From: Flavimobilis massiliensis
GTDB lineage: Bacteria; Actinomycetota; Actinomycetes; Actinomycetales; Cellulomonadaceae
Length of the DNA: 64,000 nt
Assembly: GCF_900240335.1 (NCBI RefSeq)
Contig: NZ_LT964979.1
Span: 2,108,001-2,172,000, forward strand
Reading direction: 5' to 3'
The translations under genes and the position numbers were made by a program. Positions 44,872 to 53,459 of this stretch are shown piece after piece. The notes below the pieces were generated by a model. The model had not been told where the DNA came from and did no database searches. It saw nothing but the letters and a program-made list of their open reading frames with translations. How positions within the stretch are numbered: position 1 is the stretch's first letter; every line of letters starts with the position of its first letter.

Positions 44872-46352
44872 CGTCCCTGCCCGACCTCACCGCCGCGGCG
44901 CTCAGCGGCACACCCGACGCGCTGCCGCCGCACGCCATCGCCTCCGCGGCGCTCGCTGCGCTGCCGCCCGACGCCTCCCGCGCGACGACCCTGCTCGGCG
45001 TTGCGGGTGCCGTCGCCGTCGCGCGCAGCGCCCTCCTGCCGACGCGCCCGACCACGGGAAGCGTCCCCGACCCCGCACCCGTCGACGAGGCGCCGACGCT
45101 CAGCCCCGCCGCCGCACTGCGCGCCCGCACCCTGCTCGGCGTGCACGACCACGCGATGCTCCCCGAGTGGCTCGCCCACGCGCGCGCAGCGGGCCGCGTC
45201 CTGCCGCCCGAGCTCGTGCCGGCTGCGCTCGACCTCGCGAGGGCGACCTCACGGCGCGACGTCCGGCACGGCCTCGTCGCGGTGCTCGGGGCACGCGGCC
45301 GCTGGTTCGCGGCGCTCGACGCGACGACGTGGCACCTCGTCGCCGACGTCCCCCATCAGCCCGACGGCGCCCTCGACCTCGACACGCTCGCCGCGAGTCC
45401 CGCGTGGACCGACGGGACCATCGCCACGCGCGGCCGCTGGTTCGAGATGCTCAGGGCAGCCGACCCTGACGCCGCCCGCGAGCTGCTCGCCCGGGACTGG
45501 GACTCGCTCGGCGCCGCGCTCCTCGCGCGGTGCACCGAGCTGCTCGCCGACGGTGCCACTCTCGCCGACGAGGCCCTCGCCGAACGCGCAGCAGCCCACG
45601 CCTCGAAGCCCGTCGTCGAGGCCGCACACCACGTCCTGGGCCGGCTGCCCGGCGCCGCCCGGAATCGTGCGAACGCAACGTCCGTGAGCGACGTCGTCAC
45701 GGTGACGCGCGGTCGTCTGCTCGCCAAGGACCGCCTGACGATCAACCAGACCGCGACTCCCGAGCACCTCGCGTCCGCCGTCGCGGCAATGCCCCTCGCT
45801 TCCTGGACGGCGTCAGGTCTCGCGCCGGCGGCCCTCGTCCGGCTGGCGGTCGAGGCCGGGGAGCCCGCCGCCCCCGTCCTCGACGGCTGGCGCGCCGCGA
45901 CGTCCCGCGAGGGGAGCACCGACTGGGCGGACGCCCTGCTCGTCGCCGACGTCGGCGTGCCCCACGCCTGGCTGCTCGCCCACGCGAGCCCCGAGGTCCG
46001 GACCGCCACCTGGGACCGCCTCACCCGCGCAGCCCTCGCCGACGGCATGAACATCTGGCCGCTTCGCACCCTCCTCGAGGACCGCACCGTCGTCGTCCCC
46101 ACCGAAGCCTGCGAGCGCATCCTCGCGCTCGTCATCCCCGCAGCAGCGGAGATCGGACCGCGCCGACTGCGCGAGATCGTCGGACCTCTTGCCCTCCGGG
46201 TCGAGGCCACCCCAGCCGTCCGCGACCTTCTCACCGCCGCCGCCGCGCAGATCGACGCGACCGACGACCTCCGCCCCGATCTCGACGCGGTGCTCCACGC
46301 GGGCGCCGCCACCGTCCAGGACCGACTCACCCTCGCCGAGGAGCTCACGTGA
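44868..46352 (+). CDS. DUF5691 family protein
   Basis: This 494-residue protein, rich in Ala, Leu and Arg, looks wholly alpha-helical in repeated units (for example LPEWLAHARAAGRVLPPELVPAALDLARA and LLVADVGVPHAWLLAHASPEVRT). A HEAT-like solenoid is possible. Proteins of the DUF5691 type occur between SWIM and MoxR genes in many bacteria. Function is unknown. The segment HLVADVPHQ and the FEMLRAADPDAARELLARDWDSLGAALLA block are typical of the family as I recall it. There is no signal peptide or membrane helix, so it acts in the cytoplasm. It overlaps both neighbours by 4 bases. Confidence 0.75.
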   Translation: MTSLPDLTAAALSGTPDALPPHAIASAALAALPPDASRATTLLGVAGAVAVARSALLPTRPTTGSVPDPAPVDEAPTLSPAAALRARTLLGVHDHAMLPEWLAHARAAGRVLPPELVPAALDLARATSRRDVRHGLVAVLGARGRWFAALDATTWHLVADVPHQPDGALDLDTLAASPAWTDGTIATRGRWFEMLRAADPDAARELLARDWDSLGAALLARCTELLADGATLADEALAERAAAHASKPVVEAAHHVLGRLPGAARNRANATSVSDVVTVTRGRLLAKDRLTINQTATPEHLASAVAAMPLASWTASGLAPAALVRLAVEAGEPAAPVLDGWRAATSREGSTDWADALLVADVGVPHAWLLAHASPEVRTATWDRLTRAALADGMNIWPLRTLLEDRTVVVPTEACERILALVIPAAAEIGPRRLREIVGPLALRVEATPAVRDLLTAAAAQIDATDDLRPDLDAVLHAGAATVQDRLTLAEELT

Positions 46353-47440
46353 CCACGACCCCCGACCTGCTCCGTCCGCACGCCGAGCAGCAGTTCGCGA
46401 GCGAGCTCGCGGCGCTCGCGGCTCAGGACGATCGGCCGCGCCCGCCCGCATGGCACCTCTCGCCGCAGGCGGTCGTCACCTACCTCATGGGCGGCACCCT
46501 GCCCGACGGCACCGTGATCTCCCCGAAGTACGTCGGAGCCCGGCGGCTCGTCGAGGTCGCCGTCGCGACGCTCGCGACCGACCGCGCGCTGCTGCTCCTC
46601 GGGCTGCCGGGCACCGCCAAGACCTGGGTGGGAGAGCACCTCGCAGCCGCCGTCTCGGGCCGCTCCACGCTGCTCGTGCAAGGGACGTCGGGCACCGCCG
46701 AGGACGCAGTGCGCTACGGCTGGAACTACGCCCGGCTCATCGCCGAGGGACCGAGCGAGGCCGCACTCGTGCCCTCGCCCGTCATGACGGCGATGCGTGA
46801 GGCCTCGGTTGTCCGCATCGAGGAGCTCACGCGCATCCCCTCGGACGTCCAGGACGCGCTCATCACGATCCTCTCCGAGAAGACGCTGCCCGTCCCTGAG
46901 CTCGGCACCGAGGTCCAGGCAGCGCGCGGCTTCAACGTCATCGCGACCGCGAACGACCGAGACCGCGGCGTCAACGAACTGTCCTCCGCGCTCCGCCGCC
47001 GCTTCAACACGGTCGTCCTGCCGCTGCCCGCGACGTTCGAGGAGGAGGTCGAGATCGTCACGCGCCGCATCGCACAGCTCGGCACGTCGCTCGACCTGCC
47101 GACGCTGCCCGAAGGCCACGAGGAGATCCGCCGCGTCGTCACCGTGTTCCGCGAGCTGCGGTCAGGGCGCACGCTCGACGGACGGACCGCGGTGCGACCG
47201 CCGTCCGGCTCGCTGTCGACGGCCGAGGCGATCTCCGTCGTCACCAACGGTGTCGCGCTCGCGACGCACTTCGGCGACGGTGCGATCGGGCCCGACGACA
47301 TCGCCGCAGGCATCCTCGGTGCCGTCGTCAAGGACCCGGCGGGCGACGCGGCCGTGTGGAGCGAGTACCTCGAGACCGTCGTCCGCGAACGGGAGGGGTG
47401 GGGGAGCTTCTACGCCGCGTGCCGCGAGGTCGCGGGATGA
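46349..47440 (+). CDS. MoxR-like AAA+ ATPase
   Basis: This 363-residue AAA+ ATPase of the MoxR group has Walker A LLGLPGTAKTWVGEHLAAA at about residues 85-103, Walker B VVRIEELTRIPSDVQDALI, sensor 1 FNVIATANDRD and an Arg finger region ALRRRFNTVVLPLP. MoxR ATPases act as chaperones that remodel or load cofactors with a VWA partner. The VWA gene is the last of this operon. It is similar to E. coli YehL. The start is a GTG that overlaps the DUF5691 stop, and its stop overlaps DUF5682. The Walker B acidic pair is EE instead of the usual DE, a common change in this subfamily. Confidence 0.9.
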   Translation: MTTTPDLLRPHAEQQFASELAALAAQDDRPRPPAWHLSPQAVVTYLMGGTLPDGTVISPKYVGARRLVEVAVATLATDRALLLLGLPGTAKTWVGEHLAAAVSGRSTLLVQGTSGTAEDAVRYGWNYARLIAEGPSEAALVPSPVMTAMREASVVRIEELTRIPSDVQDALITILSEKTLPVPELGTEVQAARGFNVIATANDRDRGVNELSSALRRRFNTVVLPLPATFEEEVEIVTRRIAQLGTSLDLPTLPEGHEEIRRVVTVFRELRSGRTLDGRTAVRPPSGSLSTAEAISVVTNGVALATHFGDGAIGPDDIAAGILGAVVKDPAGDAAVWSEYLETVVREREGWGSFYAACREVAG

Positions 47441-49893
47441 CGGTGACCGACGTCCCGGCCGGGCCTGTCGTCCCCGCTGAGCCTGACCCGGGCGCGCGCA
47501 CCGGAGGGCCCGCAGCGCACGACGGCCCGCGCGTCGACGTGCTCGGCGTGCGACACCATGGGCCCGGGTCGGCACGTGCCGTGGCCGCCGCCCTCGACGA
47601 GCTCCGCCCGACGGTCGTGCTCCTCGAGGGCCCCGCCGACGCCGACCCGCTCAGCGTCCACGTGCCGGGCCTCGTGCCGCCCGTCGCGCTGCTCGCGACT
47701 GTCGACGACGATCCCGCGCAGGCGTCGTTCTGGCCCTTCGCGTCGTTCTCGCCCGAGTGGCAGGCCCTCGCGTGGGCCGCCGCGCACGACGTGCCCGTGC
47801 GGTTCATCGACCTTCCGTCCGGCACGGTCGCGGCCCTCACGGTCGCACGACGGGCCGCCGAGGCAGCCCTCAACGTCCCGTCGGACGAGGGCGAGGACGA
47901 GGTCGAGGGTGCCGTGCCGGGAGGCGCGGATCCTCGCGCCTCATCCGTTCCGGACGTCGAGCCCGACGTGCCGGGCGAGGAAGCGCCTCACGCCCCGGCC
48001 CCCACGTCCGTCCGCGCGGACCCCCTCGGCGCGCTCGCCGCCGCTGCGGGGCACGACGACGCCGAGCGATGGTGGGAGGACGTCGTCGAGCAGCGCTCCG
48101 GCAGCCTCGAGACCTTCGCCGCCGTCGCCGAGGCGATGGCCGCCCTCCGCGAGCAGGCCGAGCACGACACCAGGACCCCGGACGGCGACGAGGACGAGGA
48201 GCTCCGCGAGGCGTACATGCGCCAGCAGGTGCGCGCCGCGCTGCGCGAGGGCCACGCGCGGATCGCTGTCGTCTGCGGTGCCTGGCACGCACCCGCGCTC
48301 ATGACGCCGCTGCCGCCCGCCGCGCCCGACGCACGCCTGCTGCGCGGATTGCCGCGCGTGCGCACGACCCTCACGTGGGTGCCGTGGACCACCGCACGCC
48401 TTGCGCGCGGCTCCGGCTACGGCGCCGGAGTGAGCGCCCCCGGCTGGTACGCGCACCTCTTCTCCGTGCACGAGGACGTCGTGCCCCGCTGGTTCGTCGG
48501 CGTCGGCGCGGCACTGCGGGGCCGAGACCTGCAGGTCTCGAGCGCGCACGTCATCGAGGCCTCGCGCCTCGCCGAGTCGCTCGCCACCGTCCGCGGGCAT
48601 CGCTCGGTCGCGCTCGACGACGTCATGGACGCGACGCGCGCGGCCCTGTGCGACGGCGACACGGGCCTCACCGAGTGGGTGACGCGCGAACTCGTCGTCG
48701 GCACGGGCCTCGGCTCCGTGCCCGACGGCGTCCCCGCACTCCCGCTCGACGTCGACCTGCGTGCGACCGCACGACGCCTGCGCCTCAAGCTCGAGGACGC
48801 GCCGCGCAACCTCGACCTCGACCTCCGCACCGACGGCGGCCTCGCACGCTCGCACCTCTTCCACCGCCTCACGCTGCTCGACGTGCCCTGGGCGACGCCG
48901 CGGACGAGCACCGTGCGTTCCTCCGGCACGTTCCGTGAGAGCTGGACCCTCCGCTGGCAGCCTGAGCTCTCGGTCGCGCTCGCCGAGGCCGCGCTCCACG
49001 GCACGACCGTCGTCGGCGCAGCGAACGCGGCCGTGCGCGCCGCAGCGCGCGACGCTGACCTGCCGCGCCTCACGGCGCTCGTCGAGCAGTCGCTGATCGC
49101 CGACCTTCCCGACGTGCTCGACGACCTCCTCGGTCGCGTCGACGAACGCGCCGCCCACGCGGGCGACGTCGAACAGCTTCTCGACGCCGTCACCCCGATC
49201 ATCCGGGCGCACCGCTACTCCGACGTGCGCGGCACCCCCGTCGCGCGGCTCGCCCACGTCGCCCGGACGATGCTCGTCCGAGCGAGCTCCGGCATCGTCC
49301 CCGCGGCGCTCGGCCGCGATGACGACACCGCAGCCGACCTCGCGCGCCGCGTCGCCGAGGCCGACGCCGCCGTCGCGCTGCTCGACCACGACCCCACGAC
49401 CGACGTGTGGGTGCGCACGCTCCGCACCGTCGCGGCGCACGACCACCTGCCCGGCCACCTCGTCGGACGGACCACGAGGCTCCTGCTCGACGGCGCCCGG
49501 ATCACGCCCGAGGACGTCGCCGGACGGCTCTCCCGCGTCCTGTCCGTCGGCACCCCCGTGCGCACCCAGGCAGGGTGGATCGAGGGGTTCCTCGCCGGCG
49601 GGGGACTTGTCGTCGCGCACGACGCGACGTTGCTCGGCGTGCTCGACGACTGGCTCGCGACGGTTCCGGGCGACGCTCTCACCGACGTCCTACCCGTGCT
49701 GCGACGCACCTTCGGTGCCATGCCCGCGGCCGAGCGACGGGCGATCGGCGACGCCGCGGCACGGCTTGCGGCGCGTCGGGGTCGAGGCGGGCCCGCGGCC
49801 CCGACCGGCGACGACGGTGGCCTCGCGATCGACGACCCGCGAATCGCCGGACCGCTCGCAACCGCGCTCCTGCTCCTCGGAGGTGGACGATGA
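47437..49893 (+). CDS. DUF5682 family protein
   Basis: This 818-residue cytoplasmic protein begins with a segment RVDVLGVRHHGPGSARAVAAALDELRPTVVLLEGPADADP and later has IAVVCGAWHAPALMTPLPP. These two parts, a His pair early and a Gly-Ala-Trp-His later, resemble the core of TIKI/TraB or erythromycin-esterase-like hydrolases (inference). An acidic linker of about 50 residues (around 145-195) separates two halves. The C-terminal half is helical. E. coli YehM is of this family; no function is known. The ATG overlaps the MoxR stop by 4 bases, and the stop overlaps the VWA gene by 4 bases. It is the largest protein of the operon. Confidence 0.78.
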   Translation: MTVTDVPAGPVVPAEPDPGARTGGPAAHDGPRVDVLGVRHHGPGSARAVAAALDELRPTVVLLEGPADADPLSVHVPGLVPPVALLATVDDDPAQASFWPFASFSPEWQALAWAAAHDVPVRFIDLPSGTVAALTVARRAAEAALNVPSDEGEDEVEGAVPGGADPRASSVPDVEPDVPGEEAPHAPAPTSVRADPLGALAAAAGHDDAERWWEDVVEQRSGSLETFAAVAEAMAALREQAEHDTRTPDGDEDEELREAYMRQQVRAALREGHARIAVVCGAWHAPALMTPLPPAAPDARLLRGLPRVRTTLTWVPWTTARLARGSGYGAGVSAPGWYAHLFSVHEDVVPRWFVGVGAALRGRDLQVSSAHVIEASRLAESLATVRGHRSVALDDVMDATRAALCDGDTGLTEWVTRELVVGTGLGSVPDGVPALPLDVDLRATARRLRLKLEDAPRNLDLDLRTDGGLARSHLFHRLTLLDVPWATPRTSTVRSSGTFRESWTLRWQPELSVALAEAALHGTTVVGAANAAVRAAARDADLPRLTALVEQSLIADLPDVLDDLLGRVDERAAHAGDVEQLLDAVTPIIRAHRYSDVRGTPVARLAHVARTMLVRASSGIVPAALGRDDDTAADLARRVAEADAAVALLDHDPTTDVWVRTLRTVAAHDHLPGHLVGRTTRLLLDGARITPEDVAGRLSRVLSVGTPVRTQAGWIEGFLAGGGLVVAHDATLLGVLDDWLATVPGDALTDVLPVLRRTFGAMPAAERRAIGDAAARLAARRGRGGPAAPTGDDGGLAIDDPRIAGPLATALLLLGGGR

Positions 49894-51062
49894 CCGGCCG
49901 CACGGCACCACGCGTCGACGAGTCCGAGCTCGCCCGCCGGTGGCGGCTCGTCCTCGGGGAGGAGGGACGACCGGACGTGACGCTCGGACGTTCCGACGGC
50001 CGGGTCGACGGCGCTCTCGCGGCCGTCTACGACACGCGTCCCGAGGCGTCCGGCGGACGTTCCGCGAGCCTCGGGTCGAGCGCGCCCGCCGTGGTCCGCT
50101 GGCTCGGTGACATCCGGACCTACTTCCCGACGAGCGTCGTCGAGGTCGTCCAGCGCGACGCCGTCGACCGTCTCGGCCTGCGTCGGCTCCTGCTCGAGCC
50201 CGAGCTGCTCACGAGCGTCCAGCCCGACGTCTCGCTCGTCGCGACGCTCGTCTCGCTCAAGGACGCGATGCCGGAGACTACGCGCTCGACGGCGCGGCAG
50301 GTCGTCGCCCAGGTCGTCGCCGAGATCGAACGACGGATCAGTGTCGCGACGACGACCGCCGTCTCGGGAGCGCTGCGGCGCGAGCGGACCCACCGGCCAC
50401 GGCTCGCCGACGTGGACTGGCCCGCGACGATCCGTGTGAACCTGCGCCACTACCTGCCCGAGCTCGGCACGATCGTGCCCGAACGGCTCATCGGGACGGC
50501 ACGTCGCGGGGGAGCCGTCGCGCGTGACGTCATCCTCGCGGTCGACCAGTCGGGATCGATGGCCTCGTCCGTCGTGTACTCCGCGGTCTTCGGCGCGGTG
50601 CTCGCGACGATGCGGTCCGTGCGCACGTCGTTCGTCGTCTTCGACACGGAGGTCGTCGACCTCACCGCTGAGCTCACCGACCCGGTCGACCTGCTCTTCG
50701 GCACGCAGCTCGGCGGCGGCACCGACATCGACCGCGCCGTCGCCTACTGCGCCGACCTCGTCGGACGGCCCGAGGACACCGTGATGTTCCTCGTCACCGA
50801 CCTCTACGAGGGCGGTGACCGCGCCTCGCTCGTGCGCCGCATCGCCGCGCTGCGCGCGTCGGGCGTGCTCGTCATCGTGCTCCCGGCACTGTCCGACGAC
50901 GGCACGCCCGCGTTCCAGCACGATCTTGCGGCCGAGCTCGCCTCGCTCGGCGTCCCGACGTTCGCCTGCACACCGGACACGTTCCCCGACCTGCTCGCGA
51001 TGGCGCTCACGGACCGCGATGTGAGCGGGTGGTCGGCAGGGGACGGGGCGACGGGGCGGTAG
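49890..51062 (+). CDS. VWA domain protein, last gene of the operon
   Basis: This 390-residue protein has an N-terminal helical domain and a C-terminal von Willebrand factor A domain. The metal-ion site is complete: DQSGSM (DxSxS) at about residue 215, a Thr in GGGTDIDRA and an Asp in LVTDLYEGG. Such domains are the usual partners of MoxR ATPases. E. coli YehP is similar. A good GGAGGTGG site precedes the ATG, which overlaps the DUF5682 stop by 4 bases. The end is followed by 135 bases before the next gene. No membrane segment or signal is seen. Confidence 0.88.
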   Translation: MTGRTAPRVDESELARRWRLVLGEEGRPDVTLGRSDGRVDGALAAVYDTRPEASGGRSASLGSSAPAVVRWLGDIRTYFPTSVVEVVQRDAVDRLGLRRLLLEPELLTSVQPDVSLVATLVSLKDAMPETTRSTARQVVAQVVAEIERRISVATTTAVSGALRRERTHRPRLADVDWPATIRVNLRHYLPELGTIVPERLIGTARRGGAVARDVILAVDQSGSMASSVVYSAVFGAVLATMRSVRTSFVVFDTEVVDLTAELTDPVDLLFGTQLGGGTDIDRAVAYCADLVGRPEDTVMFLVTDLYEGGDRASLVRRIAALRASGVLVIVLPALSDDGTPAFQHDLAAELASLGVPTFACTPDTFPDLLAMALTDRDVSGWSAGDGATGR

Positions 51063-51197
51063 TGCGGACGCCTGTCGCGTGATCCGCGGCGGGACGTGCT
51101 GGCGACGCCGGCGCGCAGGCACGTCAGAGGGAGCAGAGGCGGCTCAGTGTCGGAGGCTCGTCGTACGCTGCGAGCACCGGCTGACAGTGGAGGAATC

Positions 51198-51869
51198 GTG
51201 CCCGAGACCATGACCCGTGACGACGCCCTGGCGGAGCTTGCCGCGCTCGAGGACCCCAAGGTCCGTGAGGTCAACGCACGTCATGGCGACAACCACACGG
51301 TCAACCTCACGAAGCTCCGGGCTCTCGCCAAGCGCCTCGGCGCCAACCAGACGCCGCTCGCGCGCGAGCTCTGGGCGACGGGCGACGGTGACGCGCGCCT
51401 GCTCGCGCTGCTCGTGCTCAAACCCAAGGACCTCGGCGCCGATGAGCTCGACGCGATGCTCCGCGAGGGCCGCACCCCCAAGCAGCAGGACTGGCTCGTC
51501 GGGTACGTCGTCAAGAAGTCCCCGCACGCCGAGGCCCTTCGCGTCCGCTGGAAGGGCGACGCGGACCCGTGGGTCGAGTCAGCGGGTTGGGCGCTCACGA
51601 GCGACCTCGTGCCGGCGAAGGCTGACGGGCTCGACCTGCCCGCGCTGCTCGACGAGATCAGCGTCCGCATGAAGGACGCCCCCGAGCGGCTGCAGTGGGC
51701 GATGAACTGGTGCCTCGGTACGATCGGCATCCACCACCCTGCGCTGCGCGAGCGTGTCCTCGCGATCGGCGAGCGGCTCGAGGTCCTCAAGGACTACCCG
51801 ACACCCCGCGGCTGCGTGAGCCCGTACGTGCCCCTGTGGGTCCCCGAGATGGTCGCGCGGCAGGGCTGA
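51198..51869 (+). CDS. HEAT-repeat protein of the DNA alkylation repair (AlkD-like) type
   Basis: This 223-residue protein is all-helical. Blocks such as NLTKLRALAKRLGANQTPLARELWATGDGDARLLALLVLKPKDLG and DPWVESAGWALTSDLVPA resemble AlkD/DNA-alkylation-repair HEAT proteins. The AlkD family removes bulky or charged alkyl bases, but many relatives have no proven glycosylase activity. I cannot place the catalytic Asp or Trp surely (WVESAGWAL is a candidate region). The start is the GTG at 51198 behind GGAGGA; an ATG four codons on is the alternative. It follows the SWIM-to-VWA operon in the same direction after a 135-base gap with a TACGCT box, so it may have its own promoter. Confidence 0.75.
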   Translation: MPETMTRDDALAELAALEDPKVREVNARHGDNHTVNLTKLRALAKRLGANQTPLARELWATGDGDARLLALLVLKPKDLGADELDAMLREGRTPKQQDWLVGYVVKKSPHAEALRVRWKGDADPWVESAGWALTSDLVPAKADGLDLPALLDEISVRMKDAPERLQWAMNWCLGTIGIHHPALRERVLAIGERLEVLKDYPTPRGCVSPYVPLWVPEMVARQG

Positions 51870-51881
51870 TCGCCGCCGCTC

Positions 51882-51922
51882 GATAGCCGATCCGTACGCG
51901 GGAGTCGTGCAGATCCGCTATC
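51882..51922. repeat. 41-nt palindromic element, copy 4
   Basis: Left arm GATAGCCGATCCGT (51882-51895), 13-nt loop, right arm GCAGATCCGCTATC (51909-51922). The outer bases GCTC/GAGC extend pairing. It stands between convergent genes. Confidence 0.8.
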
Positions 51923-51941
51923 GAGCGGGCTGGTGCTGTCG

Positions 51942-51990
51942 ACGGATCGACGCGCTGCGCCCATCGGATGGGAGGAATGCGACGATCCGT
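51942..51990. repeat. 49-nt palindromic element, copy 3
   Basis: Arms ACGGATCGACG (51942-51952) and CGACGATCCGT (51980-51990) with the same 27-nt centre size and CCC...GA.GG..GGAA pattern as the two copies near mobA. It begins 19 bases after a 41-nt element. Confidence 0.78.
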
Positions 51991-52002
51991 CAGAGGGGTG
52001 GA

Positions 52003-53085
52003 TCAGGACCAGGGTTGACGGTCGACGGTCACCGGGCGGTCCGACGCGACGGCCTCGTCGATCGCGAGCGAGATCGCGTGGTCATGGCACGCCCGCGCGA
52101 GCGGGTAGGGCCCTGGGCCGTCGTCGAGCGCGAGGTCAGCCGCGCCGAGCATGAGCGTCGCGATGGCGATCTCCTCGTCCATCCAGCGCTTCCCGACGAA
52201 CGGGTTGCTCCACAGCACCTCGCCGCCGAGCGACACGTGGTCGGTGTCGTGACCGTCGAGGTCAAGGTCGTGGCCGAGCTGACGGCGCCGCAGCGTCGTT
52301 GTCGTCACCTGACGCGGACCTGAGAGCCGCAGGACGTCTTCGTTCGAGATCTCGCCGTGCGTGCCGCGCACGAGGATGCGGCGCGAACGCAGCTGGTTGT
52401 GCCACTGGTTGTCGGTGAAGTCGTAGAGGCCGTGGCGGCCGTCGAGCTCGAGCGTCGCGAGGACGGTGCCCGCGTCGTGCACGGAGGGGTCGTCGGTCCA
52501 GCCGTCGCGTGAGAGCGGCTGGACGATGCGTCCCGCGAAGCGGTGCGCGCGGACGGTGACGGGGCCGTGGTCGTCGGCGGCTCCGAGCAGCCCGCGGATC
52601 ATCGACACCGCGTGGTAGCCGTGGGTCGAGGACACGTGGACGGACTGCGGCTCGCCGACGAGGCCACGCTCGACGACGGTGAGCCGTGCGGCGTGCATGG
52701 GCAGCGCGAGGTACTGCTCGGCGACGTGGACGCGGCCGCTCGCGCCGACCTCGGCCCACAGCGCGTGGAGGCCGGCGAGGTCGGGCGCGGGCGGGGTCTC
52801 CGCAAGGACGACGCCGCCGGCGCGGGCGACCTCCGCGGTCGCGACGGGGGTGACGGGCCACGGCGTCGAGACGATGGTGACCTGCGGGGACGCGCCCGCG
52901 AGCAGGTCGTCGACGGACGTGTACGGGCGCGTGCCCCAGGCCTCGGCGGCGCGGGCCGTGCTCTCCGGGCGGCCGCTCGTCACGCCGACGAGCTCGAAGC
53001 GCTCGGGCAGGGCGCGGGCAAGGCGGGCGAAGAACTGCGCACGCCAGCCGGAGCCGACGATCGCGAGGCGGACGGGTGCGGGCAC
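52003..53085 (-). CDS. Gfo/Idh/MocA family oxidoreductase
   Basis: This 360-residue NAD(P)-dependent oxidoreductase has an N-terminal Rossmann domain (VRLAIVGSGWRAQFFARLARA) and the EQYLALPMHAARL region in place of the usual EKP catalytic loop. The family EKP Lys reads here AETPPAPD, so the common Lys is replaced by Thr. The C-terminal beta domain has GVDP-less family features and the DEEIAIATLMLGA helix. These enzymes act on sugars and cyclitols; the substrate is unknown. The change at the Lys suggests altered chemistry or a non-catalytic role, although Lys is not universal. The start is a GTG at 53085 behind AAGGAG. It stands alone and faces repeats on both sides. Confidence 0.8.
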   Translation of the reverse strand: MPAPVRLAIVGSGWRAQFFARLARALPERFELVGVTSGRPESTARAAEAWGTRPYTSVDDLLAGASPQVTIVSTPWPVTPVATAEVARAGGVVLAETPPAPDLAGLHALWAEVGASGRVHVAEQYLALPMHAARLTVVERGLVGEPQSVHVSSTHGYHAVSMIRGLLGAADDHGPVTVRAHRFAGRIVQPLSRDGWTDDPSVHDAGTVLATLELDGRHGLYDFTDNQWHNQLRSRRILVRGTHGEISNEDVLRLSGPRQVTTTTLRRRQLGHDLDLDGHDTDHVSLGGEVLWSNPFVGKRWMDEEIAIATLMLGAADLALDDGPGPYPLARACHDHAISLAIDEAVASDRPVTVDRQPWS

Positions 53086-53207
53086 GGCGATCTCCTTCGA
53101 TGCAAGTGTGCCCCGACGCTACGCCTCACCTGGCGGCGCGGGGCGCTGCCCCGCCGTCCGACGTCGCCGACGCACGCAGTGCGGTGCGTACCCCGCCGGG
53201 GCTCATC

Positions 53208-53248
53208 GATAGCCGATCCATACACGGGTGCCGTACGGATCAGCTATC
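53208..53248. repeat. 41-nt palindromic element, copy 5
   Basis: Left arm GATAGCCGATCCAT (53208-53221), 13-nt loop, right arm ACGGATCAGCTATC (53235-53248), with two mismatched positions that leave the overall shape intact. Confidence 0.8.
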
Positions 53249-53279
53249 GAGTGCGCACGCCGCTGGGCCTTGGGGTTCG

Positions 53280-53320
53280 GATAGCCGATCCGTGTACATG
53301 AGGTGGCTCGATCGGCTATC
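53280..53320. repeat. 41-nt palindromic element, copy 6
   Basis: Left arm GATAGCCGATCCGT (53280-53293), 13-nt loop, right arm CTCGATCGGCTATC (53307-53320). Its loop contains ACATG.GAGGTGG, nearly the same as in copy 3. Confidence 0.8.
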
Positions 53321-53352
53321 GAGACAAGGGGGGTGGGGGCGTGGCGGGGGTG

Positions 53353-53353
53353 N
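53353..53353. other. Assembly join or unresolved base (N)
   Basis: An N within a G-rich run. To its right an open minus-strand frame runs into it, so it may hide missing sequence as the other two Ns do. Confidence 0.5.
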
Positions 53354-53440
53354 GCGGGGGGACAGGCGGGGTGGAATCGGTCGACGGAGGGTGGGTGGAC
53401 GCGGCCCAGGCGTCTCGGTTGGTGACACCTCGTCATCCAT
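53354..53440 (-). CDS. Possible truncated N terminus, divergent from the iron importer
   Basis: A minus-strand frame begins at an ATG at 53440 and reads MDDEVSPTETPGPRPPTLRR, then PIPPRLSPR, into the N without a stop. It begins 20 bases from the left iron box, which would suit an iron-controlled divergent gene. Twenty-nine codons in GC-rich DNA can be open by chance and no ribosome-binding site is visible. Family unknown. Confidence 0.3.
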
Positions 53441-53459
53441 GTAGCGGACGACTGGTGAA

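Noticed and set aside
52003..53085. Assignment as a specific inositol or glucose dehydrogenase
   Set aside because: The usual EKP catalytic Lys is replaced (AETPPAP), and no sugar-specific neighbours exist, so only the broad family is supported.
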